Shown here: positions 27,843-37,037 of the stretch, in pieces
How the letters are laid out: every line of letters starts with the position of its first letter
Numbering within the stretch: the stretch's first letter is position 1
Source: Amycolatopsis orientalis DSM 40040 = KCTC 9412
GTDB lineage: Bacteria > Actinomycetota > Actinomycetes > Mycobacteriales > Pseudonocardiaceae
Reading direction: 5' to 3'
Assembly (NCBI RefSeq): GCF_000478275.1
Contig: NZ_ASJB01000042.1
Span: forward strand, 124,001-188,000
DNA length: 64,000 bases
The notes under the pieces: model-generated
What the model saw: the letters and a program-made list of their open reading frames with translations, nothing else
Told to the model about the DNA's origin: nothing
Database searches by the model: none
Program-made: the position numbers and the translations under genes

Positions 27843-28277
27843 TCAGCCCATCACTTTCGCACTGGAATCGAGCCGCCGGACCTGCGCGATGAAGGCGTTC
27901 ATCCGCCATCGCAGGGTGTATGCCTTCGCGGTGCCACCGAAAGCCTTCTTCTCGTGGAGGATCGCGGCCACTTCACCGATCGTGCGCCCATTCGCCTCGG
28001 AGATCCGCAAGGAGATCTGCTGCCGGATTCCGGCGGGCATGACGGACTCGGCGATCATCGGATTTCCGTCGTCCGCGATCGACCAGCCGTTCCTCGCGAC
28101 CTTTTTCTTGAAGACGTGCCGCAGCTGCTGCCCGCTCAAGGTCGTTTCCACGCGCCGCGGCCGGAAACCGTGTCTCTTGAAGGCGGAGTAGCCCAGGTAC
28201 ACGATGATGATCACGGCGACGATCAGGGCGCTGGTCGCGCTGTTCCCCTCACTCGCGGCTCCAGTGGCGATTCCCAT
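27843..28277 (-). CDS. single-pass membrane protein cotranscribed with sigma factor
   Basis: 144 residues. One membrane segment at about residues 15-32 (ATSALIVAVIIIVYLGYSAF), then a basic soluble domain of about 110 residues facing one side (LSGQQLRHVFKKKVARNGWSIADDG, GRTIGEVAAILHEKKAFGG). GGGAGAG precedes the ATG. It lies 4 nt before the sigma gene. A zinc-binding anti-sigma motif is not present. It could be an anti-sigma factor of another kind or simply an operon partner; I do not recognise the family. Confidence 0.55.
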   Translation of the reverse strand: MGIATGAASEGNSATSALIVAVIIIVYLGYSAFKRHGFRPRRVETTLSGQQLRHVFKKKVARNGWSIADDGNPMIAESVMPAGIRQQISLRISEANGRTIGEVAAILHEKKAFGGTAKAYTLRWRMNAFIAQVRRLDSSAKVMG

Positions 28278-28532
28278 GGTCTCTCCCGGGCGTTCACGGT
28301 TCGAATACCCGGTAATCGAGCGACCCGGGCATCGCGTTGCGGCCCGCGATTTGTTGTCCTCGTTTTGTCCGTTGCCGAAATTCCCGCCATCACGACTTCT
28401 CGGCGGATTCCACCGAAAGACCGGTCAAATCAAGGACAGTTCTTCGTATCGGCGCGATCACCGGTAGCGAAATCGCGTCCGTGGTCGATCCTTGCGCAGG
28501 CGTACCGACACGATCACTGGGAGAGAGCGCAG

Positions 28533-31349
28533 ATGACGGATCCCGACCCTGGCCTGTCCGATGCCCGAAGCTCGGATCGTTTCGATGTCTTCCTGTGTTT
28601 CACCAGAGCCGATCCCGATGGCGCGGCGCGGGTCGTCGAGATCGAAGCGGCGCTTCGTGACGCAGGGCTCCGCGTCTTCCGGGACACCGTCATCGACGAG
28701 TTCGCGCCGATCACCCGCGAACTCGCCGACGCGATCGCCGGCTCGCGCGTCCTGCTGGTGTACTACTCCCGGGTCCTTCCGACCCGCTATGCCTGTCAAT
28801 GGGAACTGACCGCGGCCTTCGTCGCCGCCAGGCGCCACGGCGCTCCGGCGGACCGCGTGCTCGCCATCAATCCGGATCCCGACAGCGCTCACCTCGCGCC
28901 CGTGGAACTGGCCGACGCCAAGTTCTTCACCGGTCCGGTCACCCGCGAGACCCTGCCCGCCCTGGTCGAGCGGGTCGTGCGCAAGGTGGCCGAGGCCGGC
29001 CATCCCCTCGGTGCCCGGAACCGGGTGCCCGGACGGCGGCCCCCGGCCAGGACGGTCGGGAGGTACCGGGAACTCTGGGCCGTGCACAGTGGCCTTCACG
29101 CCGCCGAATACCCGGGAATGACACCGTATTCCCGGCCGGTGGTGATGGTGCGCGGGCTGCCGGGCGTGGGCAAGACCGCCCTGGCGGAACAGTACGCCTA
29201 CCTCTTCCACGACGCCTTCGACGGCGGCGTGATCCGGCTGGGCCCGTTCGGGCATCACGCTCCCGAAGAGGTGCTTTCCCAGTTCCACCTCGCTTTGGCC
29301 CGGGTCGCCGGAGACCGGCTGGGTACCGACGTGTCCGGAATGGACCTCGACCGGCTGCGCGATCACGTCGCCGAGCGGATCGGCAAGGACGGCAAGCGAG
29401 TCCTCGTCCTCATCGACGACGTTCCGGCCGGGCTCCCGCCGAACGTCCTCGACCGGTTGCTGCTCCCCACGTCCGAAGTGGCCACGCTGCTCACCAGCCG
29501 GGTGCGGCATTCCCCTTGGGACGTCGCGACGGTCGACCTCACCGGGTTGTCGCCGGAGGAAGGACTCCGGCTGTTCAGCGAATACCGCGCCCCCGCCGAT
29601 GACGCCGAACGCGACGCGGTGCTGCGTCTCGTCGAACGGTGCGGCGGGCACCCGATCACGGTGCGCGCCAACGCGTTGAGCGTCCGGCATCTCCCGGGGC
29701 CGCTCGACGACGCCGCCCTCGCCTCTCGCCCGGACACCGCCCCGCCGGCGATCCGTGCCCTGCTCGCCGGATTCGGCAGGCTCGCCTCCGGCATCGTCCG
29801 GCTGGGCGCCTTGCTGGCCCCGGTCCCCTTTCCCCTCGGTTTCGCCCGTGACGTTCTCGGATTCGCCGACGAACGCGCTTTCGCGCAGGCCGTCGACGAG
29901 CTGGTGACGCGCTGCGCGGCCTCCCGGGTGGACGGCGGACTGCAGCTGCAACCACTCGTGGCGGAGGTGGCCAGGACCGACCTCGACCCGGGCGACCTGC
30001 CGACGGCCGCGGCGAAAGCCTTGCTACGACTGCTTTCCGACGAGCGTGCCGAGTACCGGGACTTCCTCCTCCAGCATGCCCGCGTCCTCGCCGAACGCAC
30101 TTCCGCGGCATTCCGCGTCCGGCTGCTGCGCCCGATCGCGGCCGCGCACGAAAAGCAGGGAGATCCGCTGGCGGCGGGGGAAATCCACGCCATGATCCTG
30201 ACCGCCGAGGAGGCCACGAGCACGGATTTCGCGACGGCGGCACGGGTGGAGATCGCCTGCGGGCTCTACCCGGAGGCCACCCGGCACGCCCGGCGCGCGC
30301 TGCTCCTGGCGGGCACCGAGGACGAGCGGTACGCGGCCAGGCTGATCGCCGCACAGGCACTCGACTGCCAGGGCGACTATGCCGCCGCCGAGCGGACGTT
30401 CTGGCGGGACTACGCCGGACGATTCCCGAGCCGTCGCGAAGACCGGTTGCCCGCGGTCGTGGCGAGCGCGCAGGCGTGGCGCCTGCGCGGCCGCCCCCGG
30501 GAGGCCGTCACCTCGCTCGAAGCGATCTTGCCGGAGCTCCACGACGCCCCGCCCGGGCCGCTGCGCGACGACCTCCTGCCTTCGGCCTTGCTCGAATACG
30601 CCCGTGCCCTGCTGCTCGACGGCCATCCCCGGCGGGCACGCCAGGTCGCGGCGGAGGTGATCGCGTCCTTTCACCACACCGGCCGGGAACGGCACTTCCG
30701 GTGTACCGAAGCCGAATTACTGCAGGCGGAGGCGACGGTCACGCTCGATCTGCGCGACCTTCGCCCGGACCGCACCGATTGGGAGCGCTCCGCCACGGAA
30801 CTGCGTGAACTCGAAAGCACGTATGGGAAACGCTACGGCTCCGAGAATCCGCTGACCCTGACCGTCGCGGTCATGGCCGATCGCGCGCTCCTGGCACTGG
30901 GGCGGCCGAAACAGGCCTTACGCGTGCTGAGCGCGACCGAGCAGACCGTGGTGCGCGTCCTCGGCGGCGAACATCAGCTGCGGTACCGGATCAGGCACGG
31001 CATGGCGCTGGCGCACGGGCAGTTGCGCGAGTTCGGGCGCCAGGCCGATCTCCTCGAAGACATCCTCCAGCCCCAGATCCGGCTGCTGGGCCTGACCCAT
31101 CCGGAAACCCTGGAAAGCAGACTCGACCTCGGCATCGCACTGGCCTTCAGCGGCCGCGGCCAGTACCGGCGCGCCACGGAACTGGTCGACGGCGCGGCGG
31201 ACGACATCGTCGCCGCGCTCGGCATCGCGACCGAACTGTCGACGAAGGCCATCGCGGCGAAACGGGTGATCCGGCTCCCCGGCCCCCTCGTCTCCGCGCT
31301 GTTCACGGCCGAACGGCTGTTCGGTACGGGTAAGAAGAAGGGCGAATGA
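28533..31349 (+). CDS. TIR-NB-ARC-TPR signalling protein
   Basis: 938 residues. Start 28533 after GGGAGAG. TIR domain 15-155: FDVFLCFTRADPDG, LRDAGLRVFRDTVIDEFAPI, SRVLLVYYS, and Glu91 in CQWEL at the catalytic position. NB-ARC: Walker A GLPGVGKT (208-215), VLVLIDDVPA as Walker B, ATLLTSRVRHS and a GHPI motif. From ~490 to the end lie TPR-like helical repeats (AAGEIHAMILTAEE, ALLDGHPRRARQVAAEV). The architecture parallels plant TIR-NLR proteins and bacterial antiphage STAND proteins: TPR senses, NB-ARC oligomerises, TIR acts. The pseudokinase gene follows after 3 nt. Confidence 0.82.
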   Translation: MTDPDPGLSDARSSDRFDVFLCFTRADPDGAARVVEIEAALRDAGLRVFRDTVIDEFAPITRELADAIAGSRVLLVYYSRVLPTRYACQWELTAAFVAARRHGAPADRVLAINPDPDSAHLAPVELADAKFFTGPVTRETLPALVERVVRKVAEAGHPLGARNRVPGRRPPARTVGRYRELWAVHSGLHAAEYPGMTPYSRPVVMVRGLPGVGKTALAEQYAYLFHDAFDGGVIRLGPFGHHAPEEVLSQFHLALARVAGDRLGTDVSGMDLDRLRDHVAERIGKDGKRVLVLIDDVPAGLPPNVLDRLLLPTSEVATLLTSRVRHSPWDVATVDLTGLSPEEGLRLFSEYRAPADDAERDAVLRLVERCGGHPITVRANALSVRHLPGPLDDAALASRPDTAPPAIRALLAGFGRLASGIVRLGALLAPVPFPLGFARDVLGFADERAFAQAVDELVTRCAASRVDGGLQLQPLVAEVARTDLDPGDLPTAAAKALLRLLSDERAEYRDFLLQHARVLAERTSAAFRVRLLRPIAAAHEKQGDPLAAGEIHAMILTAEEATSTDFATAARVEIACGLYPEATRHARRALLLAGTEDERYAARLIAAQALDCQGDYAAAERTFWRDYAGRFPSRREDRLPAVVASAQAWRLRGRPREAVTSLEAILPELHDAPPGPLRDDLLPSALLEYARALLLDGHPRRARQVAAEVIASFHHTGRERHFRCTEAELLQAEATVTLDLRDLRPDRTDWERSATELRELESTYGKRYGSENPLTLTVAVMADRALLALGRPKQALRVLSATEQTVVRVLGGEHQLRYRIRHGMALAHGQLREFGRQADLLEDILQPQIRLLGLTHPETLESRLDLGIALAFSGRGQYRRATELVDGAADDIVAALGIATELSTKAIAAKRVIRLPGPLVSALFTAERLFGTGKKKGE

Positions 31350-31352
31350 CTC

Positions 31353-32945
31353 ATGGAAGGTGAACTGGCCGGGCGCTACCGGCTGGGCGAGTCGCTGGGC
31401 AGAGGCCCGGCGGGAGAGGTCTTCGCCGCCACCGGGCCGGACGGCGAGGACTACGCGATCAAGCTGCTGCCCGTCGGCCCCGCGCCGGATCCGTCGCTGC
31501 TCGCGGGCTTTCTCCGTGCCCAGTCCCAGCTCGTCGGCCTGCGGCATCCCAACCTCGTGGTCCTGCACGACGTCCTCGTCGAGGACGAGGTCATCGCGCT
31601 GGTCCAGGATCGCGTGCCCGGTGGCTCGCTGCGGCAGTGGCTCGACACCGCGGGCACCCTGCTCCCGGCGGAGCTGGCCAGGATCGGCGCGGGTGTCGCG
31701 TCGGCCCTGCACGAGGTGCACTCGCTCGGGATCGTCCACGGGGCCGTCGAACCCGCCAACATCCTCATGGACGACACCGGCCCGGTGCGGACACCCCGCT
31801 TGTCGGACACGGCCACGTCGCTGCTGAAACCCCGGGAGCCGGGGAGCACTTCCCTGCTGGCGGCTTCGGCGTACGCGGCGCCCGAGGCAGGCGAAAGCGG
31901 CCCCGCCGCCGACCTGTACGCGCTCGGCGCGCTGCTCTACGAGCTGTACTGCGGGGTCACGCCGTTCGTGCCCGGTTTCGTCCGGGCCGCCGACGAAGGA
32001 CCGGGACGGCCGGGGCAGCTGCCGGAGCCGCTGTGGGACCTGATCCGGCTGCTCCTGGCCTTCGACCCGTCGTTCCGGCCGACGGCGGACCGGACGGCCG
32101 CCGTGCTCCGTGCGATGGCGCCCGACCTCCTCGGCGTACCGGTCGGGCAGCGGCTCGACCGGCCGCCACGGCCCGAATCGGCGAAAGACCGGCAAGACAG
32201 CCTTCCACCCTCGTTCCTGATCGGAGACCAGATGTACGGCGAGCAGTTGTACAGTCCCCCGCCCCGGCGAAGGAGACGATGGGTGCCGATCACCCTCGCC
32301 ACCACCGTGGTCGCCGCCGGGGCCATCACCACCGTGGCCCTGACCGGCACTTCGCCGTCGTCCGGTCCGCAGGCGGCCCCACCGGTGCCCACGACGACGG
32401 TGCAGGTCACGGCTCCGCCGTCGTCGGTACCGGGCAGCACCGCACAGGCGGCGGTGAGCACGTCGACGTCCGCCCCGCCGAGTTCGCCTTCCCTGCCGGC
32501 CGAACGCTACCTGACCGAACTGGACCCGGTGCGGGGCTCGTTCGACTCCGGCCAGCAGACCGGCGCGATCGCGGGCAAGACCTACCTGCACACCCTGGCC
32601 ACCCGTGTCTACGAGTGCGGCGGCGCCGACTTCGCCGAATACAACCTTTCCAAGGGTTTCCGGCGGCTCGTCGCTTCGGCGGGCCTGGACGACAACTCGC
32701 CGGACTCGACGCTCAAAGTGCAGCTGGAGATCTTCGGGGACAACCGCAAACTGCTCTCGACCACGCTCGAGCTGAACAAGATGGTGCCGATCGACCTCGA
32801 CCTCACCGGCGTGCTCCGGCTCAAGATCGGCTGGCAACCGGTGAAATCCGGGGAGTGCGGAGCGTCGGGCAACCATCTCGACCTCGGTGAGGCCAAAGTG
32901 CTCGGACTGCCCGAGGAGATGCCGCCGCCCACCACCACGAGCTGA
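31353..32945 (+). CDS. membrane Ser/Thr pseudokinase with NPCBM-like outer domain
   Basis: 530 residues. Residues 8-260 have a protein-kinase fold: glycine-rich LGRGPAGEVF and the ATP-site lysine in YAIKLL. The catalytic HRDxK is HGAVEPANIL (Asp to Ala, Lys to Glu) and DFG is SDTAT, so phosphotransfer is unlikely. A basic stop-transfer region and one membrane segment lie near residues 308-330. A Thr/Ser/Pro linker follows, then a beta domain from ~385 (FRRLVASAGLDD, IDLDLTGVLRLKIGW) resembling NPCBM and the SEFIR protein tail. Coupled to the TIR-NB-ARC gene (3 nt). Perhaps an envelope-sensing scaffold. Confidence 0.78.
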   Translation: MEGELAGRYRLGESLGRGPAGEVFAATGPDGEDYAIKLLPVGPAPDPSLLAGFLRAQSQLVGLRHPNLVVLHDVLVEDEVIALVQDRVPGGSLRQWLDTAGTLLPAELARIGAGVASALHEVHSLGIVHGAVEPANILMDDTGPVRTPRLSDTATSLLKPREPGSTSLLAASAYAAPEAGESGPAADLYALGALLYELYCGVTPFVPGFVRAADEGPGRPGQLPEPLWDLIRLLLAFDPSFRPTADRTAAVLRAMAPDLLGVPVGQRLDRPPRPESAKDRQDSLPPSFLIGDQMYGEQLYSPPPRRRRRWVPITLATTVVAAGAITTVALTGTSPSSGPQAAPPVPTTTVQVTAPPSSVPGSTAQAAVSTSTSAPPSSPSLPAERYLTELDPVRGSFDSGQQTGAIAGKTYLHTLATRVYECGGADFAEYNLSKGFRRLVASAGLDDNSPDSTLKVQLEIFGDNRKLLSTTLELNKMVPIDLDLTGVLRLKIGWQPVKSGECGASGNHLDLGEAKVLGLPEEMPPPTTTS

Positions 32946-32970
32946 CCACCCCTCTTGGCTTGCCCGGGCG

Positions 32971-33960
32971 TCAGTTCACCGAGCCGGGCAAGCCGGGATC
33001 CGGGGATTTCCAGCGCACACCGTAGGCGAATCCCGGCGTGAGGTTCCGGAAGTGGACGTGGATCTCTCCGGAAGCGTCCGGCGTCAAGAGGGTTCCCCGC
33101 GTCGCGTCGTCACTCGCGTCGTCCTGGAAAACCCGCTCCAGTTGCACGATTTCCGCCGGGACCGGCAGGCCGAACCGGACGTGCAGATCGAACAGGTCGA
33201 CCGGATGCCGCGGAACGCAGACGAAATGCGGGTGCCCGAAGGCCGCCCTGAACCGCAGCGCGATTTCATGCTTGTCGTGCCGCTGAAGCGGTGTGGGTAA
33301 TTGTAACGACATGCCGACCCGGTCGGTGGACTCCATCACGCGTCCGGCGAGACGTCCACCGTGGAACACGTCGACCCGGAGAGCGTCGGCGCCGATCGCT
33401 TCACCCTGATAGACCGAGTCGGTCAGGGTGAGCGCGAGATCCAGCTCGGTGATGTCGTCCGCGTCCGCGACGATCCGGCGGAATTCGAAAACCTCGGGCA
33501 CGGGCTGATCGAGCGCCAGCGTCACCCGCAACTCCTCGGTGTGCCACCTCTTGCTCGGCTGCGCCGATTCGGTCTCGTCGGATTCTCTTGTGGACGCCGC
33601 GGCGACCTCCGCGAGCCGTTCCAGGCCCTCGTCGATGCGACGGCGCGCGGTCCGGTCGTCGCGCTCGAGGTATCTGGCCAGCCAGCGCACGCGGTCCTGA
33701 TAGAAGGGCTTCGTCGCTTCCGGGTGCAGCCCGAACGCTGCCAGCACGGCGGTGCGCAGATCCTCGGGCAGCGAACGCGTCCACTCGGAGAGGCATTCGG
33801 TCGTTCTTCTCCTGATCTCCGCGTTTTCGTCGTCATCGGCCATACCGCAGGCCGCGCGCAACGCGGGTCCGGCACGTTCGGCGAGCTGAGGTGCCGAAAT
33901 TCCCCTGCCCCGCCGGAGCAGCTTCAATTCACCGGCCAGGTCCGCGGCGCTGATGTTCAC
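32971..33960 (-). CDS. protein of unknown function with helical N-terminal domain
   Basis: 329 residues from GTG. N-terminal helical ~120 residues (AADLAGELKLLRRGRGISAPQLAERAG, DLRTAVLAAFGLHP, DRVRWLARYLERDDRTARRRI) resemble a domain common at the start of actinobacterial regulators. The C-terminal ~190 residues are beta-rich (ELDLALTLTDSVYQGEA, LRVDVFHGGRLAGRVME, HVHFRNLTPGFAYGVRW). No catalytic motif recognised. It converges with the pseudokinase gene (25 nt) and is divergent from the small peptide genes. Possibly an accessory of the TIR/pseudokinase module. Confidence 0.55.
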   Translation of the reverse strand: MNISAADLAGELKLLRRGRGISAPQLAERAGPALRAACGMADDDENAEIRRRTTECLSEWTRSLPEDLRTAVLAAFGLHPEATKPFYQDRVRWLARYLERDDRTARRRIDEGLERLAEVAAASTRESDETESAQPSKRWHTEELRVTLALDQPVPEVFEFRRIVADADDITELDLALTLTDSVYQGEAIGADALRVDVFHGGRLAGRVMESTDRVGMSLQLPTPLQRHDKHEIALRFRAAFGHPHFVCVPRHPVDLFDLHVRFGLPVPAEIVQLERVFQDDASDDATRGTLLTPDASGEIHVHFRNLTPGFAYGVRWKSPDPGLPGSVN

Positions 33961-34222
33961 CAGTCCTCCCCTAGTGGTTCAAGCACGGTGGTCAATAGTC
34001 GTCAGCGCGGACGCCCGTGTCCAGCCGGTAACGGCGGTATATCGCCGATCGTTATTCAGGGTTTTCCTTTCCCGCTCATACGGGAAACAGGAAACTCCTT
34101 GTCGCGCCCAGGTGGGCATCGCATTCTTGGTGAGCCGCCACGATTTCGCGGCGAATAACACCCGAACCAGCGGTTTTCCCGCGTTGTCGAGTGCTGCCCT
34201 GGCACGCCCCGAAGGAGTCGGA

Positions 34223-34381
34223 ATGAAGGTCGAGTGCTCGTTTTCGCTGCTCGTACGGCTGGCTTTCTGGCTGTGGGTGGTCGCGCTCCTCATCGGAGTG
34301 GTGCTCGGCGGCGCGTCGGGAACCGCGTCCGCGAACCCGGTCGAACCCGTGGTCGCCACGCACGGAAAGGAGGTGGATTGA
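34223..34381 (+). CDS. 52-residue hydrophobic secreted or membrane peptide
   Basis: Starts after GAAGGAG, 6 nt before the ATG. One long hydrophobic stretch (LLVRLAFWLWVVALLIGVVL) is followed by GTASANP, which looks like a signal-peptidase site, and then a ~15-residue polar tail (VEPVVATHGKEVD). It could be a secreted peptide precursor or a small membrane protein. It sits 2 nt before an 18-codon frame and ~200 nt before an XRE-NB-ARC regulator on the same strand. Confidence 0.5.
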   Translation: MKVECSFSLLVRLAFWLWVVALLIGVVLGGASGTASANPVEPVVATHGKEVD

Positions 34382-34383
34382 TC

Positions 34384-34440
34384 ATGCAGACCCACGCCAT
34401 CGGCCTGATCCTGGCCCTGCTCGGCTTCGTTTTCGGCTGA
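34384..34440 (+). CDS. 18-residue hydrophobic micropeptide
   Basis: Reads MQTHAIGLILALLGFVFG then stop. AAAGGAGG lies 10 nt before the ATG, the strongest ribosome binding site in this region, inside the end of the preceding small gene. It could be a toxin-like or leader peptide, or translated to control the hairpin at 34480. Too short for family comparison. Confidence 0.4.
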   Translation: MQTHAIGLILALLGFVFG

Positions 34441-34479
34441 GGACGACGATGATCAACGACCATGGGCTGTGCGCGCAGC

Positions 34480-34509
34480 CGCCGGCCGGGTCCGCGGACC
34501 CGGCCGGCG
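34480..34509. terminator. 30-nt perfect GC palindrome after the small peptide genes
   Basis: 15-nt arms with no spacer (CGCCGGCCGGGTCCG and its complement), 40 nt after the micropeptide stop and 74 nt before the regulator start. As RNA it forms a very stable hairpin with a short loop. No U tract follows. Possibly a terminator or attenuator between peptides and regulator. Confidence 0.55.
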
Positions 34510-34583
34510 CCCCGGTGGAAAATGGACGGTGCCGGGGCACTGTCCACACGGCCATACTGATCCTCCGACGAGGATGGGTGCTG

Positions 34584-36764
34584 ATGAACGAGAGAGCCAC
34601 GTTCGGAGCGGAGCTGAGACGCCGCCGCAGAGCGGCAGGCATCTCCCTGACCGAACTCGCCGCTCGCACCCACTACAGCAAGGGTTATCTCAGCAAGGTC
34701 GAAACCGGGCTCTCCGCACCGAATCCCGCACTCGCCTCGATGTGCGAAGCCGAACTCGGCGTGGAGGGGGTGCTGACCCCCCTGCTGCCCGCCGAACCGT
34801 CACGGCGCAGGACACGACCCGACGTGCGGCCGTCCGGGTTACCGGCGGCGACGTCCTCCTTCACCGGCCGGACAACGGAACTGCGGGCGATCCGGGCGGC
34901 GCTGGAAACCGACGGCGGCGTCTGCGTCGTGTCCGGCATGGGCGGGGTCGGCAAGACGGCACTCGCGGTCCGGTGCGCGCACCGGCTGGAATCCGGATTC
35001 GCCGACGGCTGCCTGTTCATCGACCTGCGCGGCCACGAGTCCGGCGGACCCGCCACCGTGCACGACAGACTGTTGCGCCTGCTCGGCGTTCCGGCGGACC
35101 GCATCCCGGCCGATCCGGACGACCGCGCGGCGCTGTACCGATCCCGGCTTCGCGGTCGCAGTCTTCTCCTGGTGCTGGACAACGCGATCAACGCGGCTCA
35201 AGTGCGCCCGCTGCTGCCCGCCGAGCCGAAATGCCGCGTGCTGATCACCAGCAGATCCAGGCTGAGCGCGCTCGACGACGCCGAACACGTTTCGCTGGAC
35301 ATGCTCCCGCTCGCCGCGGCTGTCGGCCTTTTCACCACCGTCACCGGTGTTCCCGACAGCGCCGCCGTCACCCGGGTGGTGCAACGGTGCGGCAGGCTCC
35401 CGCTCGCGATCCGGATCGCCGCGGCGAGGTTCCGCGCGCATCCGGCGTGGGACGTCGCGGAACTCGAACGGCGCCTGGACGACGAAAGCGCCCGCCTCGG
35501 CGAACTGGACGACGGCGAACGCACGCTCGCCGCGGCCTTCCAACTGTCGGTACGGCAACTCAGTGCCGCCGAAGCGAGACTCTTCGGTCTGCTCACCGTC
35601 CATCCCGGAACCGACGTCGACATCCAGACCGCGAGCGCGCTGAGCGCCCTTTCGCTCCGGGAGACAGATCGTTTGCTGGATCGTCTTCACGAAGCTCATC
35701 TCATCACCCAGCCCGAACCCGATCGATACGGATTCCATGACTTGCTGCACGCTTTCGCGGCTGAATTCGTACTCACCGACGCGGAGGACGAAATGAAAGC
35801 GTTCAGCAGGCTCACCGCTTTCGCGGTACGGAGCGCCGCTCACGCCGACAGGGAACTCACCCCGCACCGCTTCATCCCGGAGATCACCTTCGATCCGGGA
35901 CTCCCGGAACCGGCCCGGCTGGACGACAGTGAAATGGCGATGTCCTGGTTCCGCACCGAATGGCCGGGGCTGGTCGCCCTGTGCCGGAAGGCGGGCGAGC
36001 GCGGTGAGCACGAGCGGTGCTGGCAGCTGGCCTTCTTCCTGCGCGACTTCTTCTTCGTCGCCAAGCTCTGGGACCCGTGGCTGGAGACCCATCGCTGGGC
36101 ACGCGCGTCCGCCGAGGCGATCGGGCACACGTGGGCACTGGCCACCACCACGGCCAATCTGGGCGTCGCGTACGTGGATCGCGGTGATCTGGACGAAGCG
36201 TCGGAGTGCTACGGCGAGGCGCTCGCCCTCTTCCGGCGTATCGGCGACGGCCACGGGGAAAGCACCGCGCTGGCGCACAGCGGCTGGGCCGACCACTACC
36301 GGGGCAAGCACCACGACGCGCTCCGGGATCTCCGGCAGGCGCGGGCGTTCTACCTCCGTGACGGCAACCGCCGCAACGCCGCGATCACCGGCCGTGGGAT
36401 CGCGCTGGCGCTGACCGCGCTCGGACGGTCCGCCGAGGCCGCCGAGATAGCCATCGAAACGTTGTCCGTCTTCGACGAACTCCGGCTGGACCTCGACGCC
36501 GCGATGGCCCTCAACTGCGCGGGCTGGGCCTGGTACCACGCGGGACGCCACGACCTCGCCGCCTCGGCCTATCGCGCCGCCGCAGACCGGGCGGAGGCCT
36601 GCGGAAGCTCCTACGAAACCGCACGCGCGTACCTGGGTCTCGGCAACGTGGCCGCGGCCGAAGGCTCAGCCGCGCTGGCGACCGACCTGTGGGGCCGGGC
36701 CGACGAGATCCACCCCGACCTCGACCGGGTCATGGTCGGCGAGGCCCGGGCGCGACTCCCGTGA
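34584..36764 (+). CDS. XRE-HTH/NB-ARC/TPR regulator
   Basis: 726 residues. N-terminal XRE helix-turn-helix (residues 7-60: FGAELRRRRRAAGISLTELA, YSKGYLSKVETGLSAPN). NB-ARC with Walker A GMGGVGKT near residue 118, LLLVLDNA as Walker B and VLITSRSRLSALD. About seven TPR-like repeats occupy residues ~480-700 (NLGVAYVDRGDLDEASECYGEALALF, LNCAGWAWYHAGRHDLAASAYRAAADR). This is the AfsR/SARP-like STAND regulator plan, with XRE in place of the SARP domain. It likely binds DNA when a ligand or partner is sensed by the TPR part; the upstream small peptides are candidate partners. ATG at 34584 preferred; GTG at 34578 is possible. Confidence 0.82.
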   Translation: MNERATFGAELRRRRRAAGISLTELAARTHYSKGYLSKVETGLSAPNPALASMCEAELGVEGVLTPLLPAEPSRRRTRPDVRPSGLPAATSSFTGRTTELRAIRAALETDGGVCVVSGMGGVGKTALAVRCAHRLESGFADGCLFIDLRGHESGGPATVHDRLLRLLGVPADRIPADPDDRAALYRSRLRGRSLLLVLDNAINAAQVRPLLPAEPKCRVLITSRSRLSALDDAEHVSLDMLPLAAAVGLFTTVTGVPDSAAVTRVVQRCGRLPLAIRIAAARFRAHPAWDVAELERRLDDESARLGELDDGERTLAAAFQLSVRQLSAAEARLFGLLTVHPGTDVDIQTASALSALSLRETDRLLDRLHEAHLITQPEPDRYGFHDLLHAFAAEFVLTDAEDEMKAFSRLTAFAVRSAAHADRELTPHRFIPEITFDPGLPEPARLDDSEMAMSWFRTEWPGLVALCRKAGERGEHERCWQLAFFLRDFFFVAKLWDPWLETHRWARASAEAIGHTWALATTTANLGVAYVDRGDLDEASECYGEALALFRRIGDGHGESTALAHSGWADHYRGKHHDALRDLRQARAFYLRDGNRRNAAITGRGIALALTALGRSAEAAEIAIETLSVFDELRLDLDAAMALNCAGWAWYHAGRHDLAASAYRAAADRAEACGSSYETARAYLGLGNVAAAEGSAALATDLWGRADEIHPDLDRVMVGEARARLP

Positions 36765-36783
36765 CCGCCGGTCCTGCTGGGGC

Positions 36784-36858
36784 TGAAGGGGACTTTCCCC
36801 GCATGCGATGCGAGGAAAGCTCCCTTCGCCGCGTGAGATGAGGGGAAGGGGCCCTTCA
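36784..36858. repeat. 75-nt repeat family, copy 1
   Basis: Begins TGAAGGG and ends CCCTTCA, with internal GGGACTTTCCCC and GAGGGGAAGGGGCCC pieces forming nested hairpins. Copies of identical length lie at 40344-40418 and 56716-56790. Intergenic, between the NB-ARC regulator and the STAS gene. Confidence 0.85.
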
Positions 36859-37037
36859 GCTCCCGCCGACGGGAGCAGCGGAGTGAGCGGTGGGTGGCTC
36901 GCTCATCCGGCGGTTCGGGCCGCGGGGCTGCTACGGTTGACTCGTCGCGGTTCAGACACCAGCCGCCGGGTCCCTTCTTTCGGGTCCGGCATGCCCTCTG
37001 GGCGTCAGCCGGTCCCCCATACCGGCAAGGAGTCAAC

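Noticed and set aside
28458..29951. 497-codon leftward open frame
   Set aside because: Antisense to the TIR-NB-ARC gene, without recognisable domains.
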